Below, piece after piece: positions 56,961-64,000 of a stretch of 64,000 bases of DNA (positions are counted from its first letter, which is position 1; every line of letters begins with the position of its first letter). The translations under genes and the position numbers were made by a program. Under the pieces are notes generated by a model that had not been told where the DNA came from, made no database searches, and saw nothing but the letters and a program-made list of their open reading frames with translations. The stretch is from Parietaria judaica. Its lineage: Eukaryota > Streptophyta > Magnoliopsida > Rosales > Urticaceae. Where the stretch lies: positions 15,886,606-15,950,605 of the forward strand of contig OX940865.1 of the NCBI GenBank assembly GCA_954871525.1. The letters run 5' to 3'.

Positions 56961-57149
56961 AAACTTGATTTTCGTTTGCTTAATTTTATGTAAATTTGTT
57001 TAGGAAACTTGGTTTTCGTTATGCCTCATTATGTGTAAATTTGTTTACAAAACTTGATTTTCCTTCTGCCTCATTTTATGTAAATCTGTTTACAAAACTT
57101 AGTTTTCGTTTCTCCTCATTTTATGTAAATCTATTTACGAAATTTGGTT
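56961..57149 (+). repeat. 45-bp tandem repeat, four copies
   Basis: Units start at 56961, 57005, 57050 and about 57094 with AAACTTG(G/A)TTTTCGT and contain TTTTATGTAAATCTGTTTAC. In one frame they encode a repeated 15-residue motif (VNLFTKL.F...SFY). The inverted copy of the element at 62.6 kb lacks this array, so it expanded or was lost after the two copies separated. Confidence 0.85.
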
Positions 57150-57389
57150 ACAAATCTGTTGACAAGATTTTAAAATTTCATATACATATCCATAAATGCA
57201 AATTTGTGTAAAATAACTCCAAATAAGTGTAAAAACATTTACAAAAAGCGTGTAAATCCAGTTACAAAAATATTGCCCCTCTAAGAGAAATTATCACTTC
57301 AAAATATCGTAAAATCATTTACAAAAATTAAATATATTACCTTAAAACTGTAATTATATATACAGAAAACTGTAAATAAATTTACAGTT

Positions 57390-57640
57390 ACGATTGCGTG
57401 GAAAGGATCATCGCGCCACGACGGAGAGCGATGGAGGAAGGATGCACGACGGAGGGCGACCGCGACGGAGGAAGGAGGCGCGATGGAGGGCGACCATGAC
57501 GGAGGCCACGATCGCCTCCTCGGCAACTGCGACAATGGTCGCCTCCTCGGCAACCGCGACCACGGTCGTCGAAGCCACGCACGAAGTTGCCGCGCTCTCA
57601 GCCCGAATCCGGCGATGGTGGTCCTCCGTCGTGGGAGGGA
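57390..57640. other. GC-rich internal block of the MULE-like element
   Basis: A sharply GC-rich piece made of degenerate GCGACGGAGGAAGG units, embedded in AT-rich element sequence. Both strands have open frames rich in Arg/Ser/Ala, but these come from base composition. The homologous block is at 63060-63330. It may be a captured host fragment or an expanded simple repeat. Confidence 0.6.
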
Positions 57641-57663
57641 AAGAGAGAGAGAGACGTGAGAGG

Positions 57664-57668
<5 letters not shown>

Positions 57669-57717
<49 letters not shown>
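57669..57717. repeat. GA microsatellite
   Basis: A run of about 24 GA units at the edge of the GC-rich block of the MULE-like element. The inverted copy has a CT run plus a TA run at the corresponding place. Confidence 0.95.
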
Positions 57718-57723
<6 letters not shown>

Positions 57724-57990
57724 AAATTTTGGGTCAAAATAACAAAATTAAATGATAACCTAATTAATAGGGGAAGTTTTCAACCAAAATTTAAGGATGA
57801 TTAATTTAATTTCGAAAATAAATATATAATAAATAATTAAATACGAAAATAAATAAATATAATCAAGATCAATGTTAATATGGTCCAATATATTTTTAAA
57901 ATGAGTATAAATAAATTGTTTGAAAATATGGGCAATTCCCTTAAACCTTAAGTGATTTTTGGGCATTTCATGGGTTTTTCTTATAATATA

Positions 57991-58370
57991 TAAGGATATT
58001 ATCTTACATAATTATTTTCTGCCTTTTTGAATTGGTATCAATATCATATGCAGGTTAACTAGGAAACCTCGAAGAGTCTCCAACGTTAGTACTTGATGGT
58101 TCAAAACTGGATATTTAAGCCAAAAGTACACACAAGAACACAAAGAAAACCGATAATAGTTTTGGGGAGAATAACATTTGTATTGAATAGTGTCGAAATT
58201 ATAAGGAAATTAGTGGAAAGTTGGGAGTTTCTAACTACACTTTACATGGTATTTATAGGCAATCCAAATTTGGTGCCCAAGTTTAACAATAAATGAAAAC
58301 TAATAAAGGAAATGCAACTCAGCAAAGATTGGTGAGCAAGCAAACTTTATGAGCAAGTTAAACTTAATCG
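57991..58370. other. Spacer with possible copia LTR remnant
   Basis: AT-rich. The right part (about 58090-58375) ends GTTACA before TTCTCTCCTG, the same polypurine-tract context as at 51290, so it may be the LTR of the second copia copy. LTR limits are not clear. Confidence 0.4.
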
Positions 58371-58642
58371 TTACATTCTCTCCTGTAAGTTTGACTTGGT
58401 TCGAGGTTCTTCACCCCGAGCATCACTCGCATCTCTGCGAACTTGAGCCGAGCTAAGGCTTTAGTGAAGATGTCAGCATGCTGCTCCTTGGTGCTTATAA
58501 ACTCCACGATAACCTTCCTTTTCTCCACTCACTCTCTAATAAAATGGAATTTAGTGTCGATGTGCTTGGTACGACTATGGAACACTGGGTTCTTCATCAA
58601 CGCAATGGCAGACTTATTTTCCACATAGAGAGTTACTGGCTT

Positions 58643-59680
58643 CTACTCGCTTCCGGTCAACTCGCTTATCAAGCTCCTTAGCCAAAGTGTTTGGTACGAC
58701 ACCTCTATCGCTGCCATGAATTCGGCCTCGCAAGAGAATAGAGCCACTATCCTCTGCTTCTGGAATTTCCAAGTGATCAGGTTCCCGTTGAGGTATAATG
58801 CCACCCCTTCGTAGCTATTCCCGTCAACAATATCATGGGCTAGATCACAGTCGATGAAACCGGCCAGCTCCTCATCCCCGCTTCCCCTTCTATACTGGAT
58901 CCAGTAAGTCGTTATTCCCTTCAAATAACGAAGGATGTGCTTCACTGCAACCTCGCCAGCTGCTCCATGTGACAACTCATTATCCCCACCACATAAGAGA
59001 TATATGGTCGGGTGTGAGTCAAGTACTTCAAACACCTGATGACACACCTGTATTCTGTGGGATCCAATGGGGTTCCTCGTGGATCCTTCCCAAGCTGCAA
59101 CTTCTCCTCCATAGGGTATTTTTTAACGTTGCACTCCGCCATGTTGAACTGCTTGAGAATCTTCTTCGCATAGGTCGTCTGCCTAAGCGTGATGAATTCC
59201 TTCCTCTGATCGACCTCTTTCCCGAGGTAATATGAAAGTAGTCTGAAGTCGCTCATATCAAACTCCTTCATCATCTTCTCCTTGAATCAATCAATGCATT
59301 CTTCACTGGATTCAGTCACGATAAGGTCATCGACATACACACTGACAACAAGGGACTCATCTCATGAGTTCCTTGTGTAGACTGCTTGTTCCTTAGAGCA
59401 CTTCTTAAATCAAGACTATTCGTACTCACGTTGAGTCGAAGGTTCCATTCTCGTGCTGCTTCAACCTATAAAAATCTTTTGACAACTTATACACCTTGTC
59501 TACGAAACCTTCTTGTTGAGTGATGTATACTTCCTCCTCCAATTCACCATTCAAGGAACGGCAATTTAACGTTTAGTGGATGGATCTTTCAGCTTTGATG
59601 AGCTGCTAGGGCTACGATCAGCCTGATTATACCGAGTCTCGGTATAAACTTTCATCGTCTCATTACGAGACTTCTTGGTA
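58643..59680 (-). pseudogene. Copia reverse transcriptase to RNase H fragment
   Basis: Minus-strand frames read LNVKLPFLNGELEEEVYITQ (the DVKTAFLNG block), YVDDLIVTESSEECID (the catalytic YVDD), FDMSDFRLLSYYLGKEVDQR, then LKYLTHTRPYISYVVGIMS and HILRYLKGITTYWIQY leading to FSCEAEFMAAIEVSYQTLWL of RNase H. The catalytic YVDD is intact, but stops in the preceding block and several frameshifts make it non-functional. It supplies the domain missing from the first copia copy. Confidence 0.85.
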
Positions 59681-59689
59681 CGACGCCAT

Positions 59690-60775
59690 TTTTTAAAAAA
59701 AAGTCATATATATATATTTAATATCACCATACATTATATGTATGGCTAAATGTTCATGCTTTTGGAATATACTTATTCTGTATAATGCTTTCTCAATATG
59801 CTCATATCGCATATCAAACATATATTATTAAATAATGCCACAAAACAATATAAATAATTTAAACATATATTTCACACCATACATAATCACACATATCGGA
59901 ATATAATTATTGTGTTGCAGTGAGTACTTTTACGTACCTTACGCCTCACGAATCTTAGCAATTCAAGTCGTCGGTTCCTCCGAGCATAAACTTCCTTTAA
60001 AAAAAAGAGCTACGGTGTTTGAATCTCAGAGCAGACAATTTATTGACCGACTTGAAGGGATGAGGAAGCAACCAAACGGCCAAACAACAAGCTCCGGATC
60101 ACCAAATTTTGACAAACAGTCGCTCTCGCCGAAGAACATAGAAAATTGAAAGAACAAAGTGTAGGAATATATGGCTTGCTGTTTTGGAATGAAATGCTCA
60201 TCGATTGATGAAGAAAAAGAAAGGAGAGAAAAATATAATAAAAGAGGGTAAAAACAATATTAAATATTGATATGGATACATGGAAAAATTGGGGGTATTA
60301 CACTTGCCTTATGGCTCATCATATCAAGCTTCTCGCTTAAATAGACACGTCACAAACAACTAACTCACTAAGAAAATATTACATTGTGGCCCTTACACTC
60401 CTAATGGAATTATATAATGACCCCATCACTTTACACGATGATAATTACACAGCACTTAATCTGTGTATATATTATATACACATATAACAACAATCAGTTA
60501 AAAAGTTAAACGGAGAAGATAAGTGCAATAAATTACATGACTTAATACTTAAGTTACATGTTTTTGCATATAAAATATAAGAGTTAGTATCATATTTTAA
60601 CCCTCTCATTTTTATACAAAGAGCTACACGAATTATTCATAATAATTAAAGTAATAATAACCTCTAAATACAAGAGGAGTGTACTAATTACTTTATTATT
60701 GTAGGAACTTCAAACAATAATACATAGAGAAAAAAAAAATTATCATTTTTCTTTTTAATTTTTTTTTTACGGGTA
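59690..60775. other. Unclassified insertion in the second copia copy
   Basis: The copia homology stops near 59690 (inside the RT domain) and resumes at 60776 (integrase). The intervening DNA is AT-rich, with a somewhat GC-richer stretch at 59935-60150 holding a 79-codon frame (MCCSEYFYVPYASRILAIQV start) that I do not recognise. Its ends do not show an obvious inverted repeat or target duplication. Because the RT N-terminus is also missing, deletion as well as insertion has occurred. Confidence 0.5.
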
Positions 60776-61190
60776 CTACAGTATTGAATTTCTTGAAGAA
60801 TTCAAAGGCTCTTGCTTCTCATTGAGCGTGTAAACCCACATCCGACGGTAATCATCAACAAGTAGGAGAAAGTAATTGCTTCCGGCTAGGGTTGCCAGGC
60901 TGATTGGACCACACAGGTTCGCATGCACCAGCTCGAGTGGCCGCTCTGATAGGAAGTTGGCCATGATCGGAAATGGCACTCTTGCTTGTTTCGTGACCAT
61001 GCAACATTAACATAGTTGGTCGAGGTGTTCAGTCTTGGGAATCCCAAAGGCCATCTCCTTATCACCTATCATCTTGAGAGCGTATAAATTCGCATGCCCA
61101 ACTCTCGCATGCCATAGCCACGCTGGGTCAGCAATCAATGCCATCAAACAAATCGGTTGATCTACCACCAAGTTGATCTTGTCAAGAATC

Positions 61191-61940
61191 ATGTAATTGA
61201 AATTTGAAACATAATTTGAACTTTTACATTTTCTGATTTGTTTATGAAAATCTTCCAAAAAAAAAAACTGTTAAAAATGTGTTTAATTGATGAATTGAAT
61301 ATATTTTTGAAAACTGTTTATCTATATTGTATAAAAAAAAAAGTATTTGACATAGTATTTATTCAGCTATAATAATTATAAATAATCTTATTTTTGTATT
61401 ATTATATTATTCATCTAGTTTATTAAAATGGGCTAACATATTCCAAGTTTCAATTGTGCGGAATTAAATTCATAGGTCGCATAATTGGATTATTTGTCCA
61501 AATTGCCCCGGTAGCGTTAAAGCCTTGAACACTTGCCAGCCTATGATTGTATCTGTCGTACATAGTATGCGACCGAAAATGTTTAATTTGTTGACATTAA
61601 TTCCTATGATGGGAAAATACATAGGCCTATACATATTCAACCCAATTATGCTTCTTTTGAGCATCAATTCTGCACAACTGAAAAGAATATGTCATCCCAT
61701 TTTGAATGATTTTGGGTACTTATGCTAATAATTTATTTTTTCATTTCATTACTACCTATAATATTTATAAAAAAAAAAAAACAGAAATGTGCTAAAACTT
61801 ACCTCTTTAATAGTTAATTTATGTTCCGGACTAAAATTTGGAAAAAAAAATTAGTAAACAATTTTAAAATGTTTGAAAATGAAAATAGAGAAACTTTTTA
61901 TTCTAAACGAAATGTCCGTTAATATTTAGCCGCTTTCTAT
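61191..61940. repeat. Related copy of the CHUP1-like gene's intron
   Basis: Sequence from GAATCATGTAA to TAATATTTAGCCGCTTTCTA follows 38059-38620 closely and in the same orientation (landmarks TTTGTTTATGAAAATC, ATTATAAATAATCTTATTTT, AGATGAAAATAGAGAAAC-like). It carries an extra roughly 330-bp segment (about 61417-61745) and lacks the small foldback element present at 38431-38557. The matching part is wholly inside the intron, so no exon was copied. Confidence 0.8.
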
Positions 61941-62589
61941 TGTTTTTAATGTTCATATAGCGTTTTTGAAGTTCATATAGTGTTCTTGATGTTCATATAT
62001 TATTTTTAATGTTGATTTGAGTATTGGTGTCCTTGATGTTCATATCGTGTTCTTAAATATTGACCTAAAATCTCAAACCAATTGAAAAAATAACGATTTT
62101 AGGGCTTATACATAGGAATTTGAATATAACAAGAATTCTCATGAGATTTTTTTACAAACTGTATTTCATCCTCGATTTAGGTCGGGAGGTCTAAAAAATA
62201 TGCACTAGATATCATCATAAATAATATAGAGCTTTGCATAGAGAAATCTCGAATACATGAGATTTTTCTTTACTTTTAGTCGAATTTTGACGTTTAGGCC
62301 CCAAAATCGATGTTTTTGCTTATAGCAATCTTTTCTCTATTTTTTTTTAGAAATGTTTTTCGTAATATGGACGTTGATATATTGTTTTTAATGTTCATAT
62401 AGGGTTTTTGAAGTTCATATAGTTTTCATGATGTTCATATATTATTGGGGTGTTCTTGTCATACTCAAATTTCAATGTATAAGTCCTAAAATCGTTATTT
62501 TTTTCAATTGGTTTGTCATTTTAGGTCAATATTTAAAAACGCGATATTAACATCAAGAACACCAATATTCAAATCAGCATTAAAAATAA
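61941..62589. repeat. Foldback array, left part and inverted junction
   Basis: Short motifs of the type ATGTTCATATAG recur many times. The segment 61985-62130 pairs as an inverted repeat with 62453-62589 (shared CGATTTTAGG, GACCTAAAAT, CAAACCAATTG). The centre 62165-62450 pairs with 63732-64000. The array is a palindrome-rich transposon-like structure without coding. Its right side is interrupted by the MULE-like element at 62590. Confidence 0.8.
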
Positions 62590-62975
62590 GAAAAACCCAT
62601 GAAATGCCCAAAAATCACCTAAGGTTTAAGGGAATTGCCCATACTTTCAAACTATTAATTTATACACATTTTTAAAATATTTTGGACCATATTAACCATG
62701 CTTTTAATTATATTTATTTATTTTCGTACTTAACTTTTATTATATATCTAATTTTCGAAATTAATTTAATTATCCTAAAATTTTGGTTGAAAACTTCCCC
62801 TATTAATTAGGTTATCATTTAATTTTGTTATTTTGACCTAAAAATTAAATCTCTCTCTCATTCTGTCTTCTCTCTCTCTCTCCTTCTCCCTCTCTATCTA
62901 TATCTACTTCTCACGTCGGATTGACCACCATAGCTCTCTCTCTCTCTCTCTCTCTCTCCCTCCCCCCTCCCTCTC

Positions 62976-63053
<78 letters not shown>

Positions 63054-63720
63054 ACTTCTCACGTCGGATTGACCACCATCGCCAGATTCGGGCGGAGAGC
63101 GCGGCGACTTCGGGCGTGGCTTGGCCAATCGTGGGCGCGGCTGCCGAGGAGGCGATCGTGGTATCCGTCGTTGTCGCCCTCCATCGTGCCTCCTTCCTCC
63201 GTCGCGTCCTCCTCTGTCGCACTCCTCCTCAGTAGATCTCCGTCGCGGTCCCCCTCCGTCGCGCATTTTTCCTCCATCGCTCTCCCTCGCAGTCGCGCTC
63301 CGTCGCGGCGCGATCATCCTCTCCAAATCTCGATCGTAACAGTTAATTTATTTACTGTTTTTTTGGAATATGTTTACAGTTTTAAGGTAATATATTTGAT
63401 TTTGTAAATGATTTTACAATTTTTTTAAGTGATAATTTTCTTGGAGGAGCAATATTTTTGTAAATGGATTTACACCCTTTTTGTAAATGTTTTTACACTG
63501 TTTTGGAGTTATTATACACGAATTTGCATTTGTGGATCTGTATATGAAATTTCAAAATCGTGTCAACAGATTTGTAAACAGAAGGTTAATTGGGTTGAAT
63601 ATGTGTAGGCCTATGTGTTTAAAAATTAGAAGGTTAATTTAGTCCATATTTCAATTTTTTGGTTAGAAATGGGCATTTTTTTAAACCTTGAGTCACAAAT
63701 AGGCATTTGCCTCATTTATC
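62590..63720 (-). mobile_element. MULE-like non-autonomous element, copy 2 (inverted), 11-bp direct repeats
   Basis: This is the reverse complement of the element at 56618-57979, with the same ends (GAAAAACCCATGAAATGCCC at the left here, GATAAATGAGG on the complement of the right). Flanks share ATTAAAAATAA (62579-62589 and 63721-63731). It lacks the 45-bp tandem array but keeps the GC-rich block (63060-63330) and has CT, poly-C and TA runs at 62870-63050. Removing it and one direct repeat rejoins the arm of the surrounding foldback array exactly, which proves insertion there. Confidence 0.88.
62938..63050. repeat. Compound CT/C/TA microsatellite
   Basis: CT run, C-rich stretch, second CT run, then a TA run at about 63012-63050, inside the MULE-like element. 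Confidence 0.9.
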
Positions 63721-63731
63721 ATTAAAAATAA

Positions 63732-64000
63732 TATATGAACATCAAGAAAACTATATGAACTTCAAAAATGCTATATGTACATCAAAAACAATATATCAAC
63801 GTCAATAACACGAAAAAAAATTCTAAAAAACATAGAAAAAATATTGGCAGAAGCTAAAACATCGATTTTAAGCACTAAACAACGAAATTCGACTTAAAGT
63901 AAAAAAATCTCATGTATTCGAGATCTCTCTGTGAAAATCTCTATATTGTATATGATGATATCTAGTGCATTTTTTTAGACCTCCCGACCTAATTCGAGGA
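63732..64000. repeat. Foldback array, right arm (runs off the window)
   Basis: The complement of this arm matches 62165-62450 (GGTCGGGAGGTCTAAAAAA, CACTAGATATCATCAT, TCTCGAATACATGAGATTTT) and its first part continues the arm broken by the MULE-like insertion. The array extends beyond the window end. Confidence 0.8.

Larger units (their letters stand above)
56618..57979 (+). mobile_element. MULE-like non-autonomous element, copy 1, with 11-bp direct repeats
   Basis: The flanks share CTTATAATATA (56607-56617 and 57980-57990). The ends are imperfect inverted repeats: left part AAATGCCCATTTGTGGCTCA then AGGTTTAA, right part (complement) AAATGCCCAAAAATCACTTA then AGGTTTAA. Inside are a 45-bp tandem repeat (56961-57149), many TGTAAA/TTTACA motifs, a GC-rich block (57390-57640) and a long GA run. 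The same element occurs inverted at 62590-63720. A 9-11 bp duplication fits the Mutator group, but no transposase is present. Confidence 0.8.
58376..61190 (-). mobile_element. Second decayed Ty1/copia copy, split by an insertion
   Basis: Minus-strand pieces in copia order are: GAG-pre-integrase (61258-61007, LWHARVGHANLYALKM), integrase start (61000-60776, LVHANLCGP), then about 1.1 kb of unrelated DNA, then reverse transcriptase (about 59680-58950) and RNase H (about 58900-58440). It is the same family as the copy at 51.3-54.9 kb: the integrase stretches around 60840-61060 and 52840-53060 match closely. Stops and frameshifts are common. Gag and protease are absent, the sequence changing at about 61190 to a copy of a host intron. 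Confidence 0.82.

Noticed and set aside
57394..57804. A 136-codon Arg/Ala/Glu-rich frame as a possible gene
   Set aside because: It runs from a GC-rich repetitive block into a GA microsatellite inside a transposon; the opposite strand is equally open.
62904..63407. Several overlapping frames of 70-140 codons on both strands
   Set aside because: All come from CT/TA microsatellites and the GC-rich block of the MULE-like element.

Overview
The window is nuclear DNA of a flowering plant, most likely a eudicot. It is AT-rich, its genes are split by GT-AG introns, and there are GC-richer exons, plant-only gene families (a chloroplast FKBP, a WAK-like receptor kinase, a Pollen Ole e 1 protein), TATA boxes of plant type, and a dense load of plant transposons. 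No bacterial, organellar or viral genes are visible.

Eight host genes can be modelled. Left to right they are: a Pollen Ole e 1/extensin-family secreted protein (+, 1245-2415); a DEAD-box RNA helicase of the RH38/LOS4 mRNA-export type (+, 4108-6364, seven exons); an A1 aspartic protease (-, 10020-13001, nine exons); the spliceosome-associated protein Cactin (+, 19731-25493, thirteen exons); a single-exon wall-associated-kinase-like receptor of the WAKL15/20 group (+, 27781-29667); a thylakoid-type FKBP16-4 peptidyl-prolyl isomerase (-, 33366-36920, ten exons); a CHUP1/AR791-like coiled-coil protein with an N-terminal membrane segment (-, 37646-39512, two exons); and a 2-oxoglutarate/Fe(II) dioxygenase of the ACC-oxidase-homolog type (+, 47957-50311, three exons). 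They do not form one pathway. The gene-rich part ends near 50.3 kb.

Between the genes lie many mobile elements, several with target-site duplications that can be read directly. There are three related Mutator-type MITEs with 9-bp duplications (6.66-8.62 kb). A short tRNA-derived SINE with a 10-bp duplication sits at 14.15 kb. A four-copy, 270-bp in-frame tandem repeat covers 14.26-15.35 kb, followed by a probable solo LTR at 15.55-16.27 kb. An internally deleted hAT element with an 8-bp duplication and residual transposase coding lies at 30.93-32.32 kb. A decayed Ty3/gypsy-like insertion with an odd gag lies at 41.06-43.78 kb, and a hAT MITE with an 8-bp duplication at 44.91-45.53 kb.

From about 51 kb to the end the window is essentially all transposon. 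It holds two decayed Ty1/copia copies of one family on the minus strand (51.3-54.9 and 58.4-61.2 kb). It also holds two copies of one MULE-like element in opposite orientation, each with an 11-bp duplication, the second nested inside a complex foldback array. A segment related to the intron of the CHUP1-like gene recurs at 61.2-61.9 kb, so local duplication has joined gene and transposon DNA.
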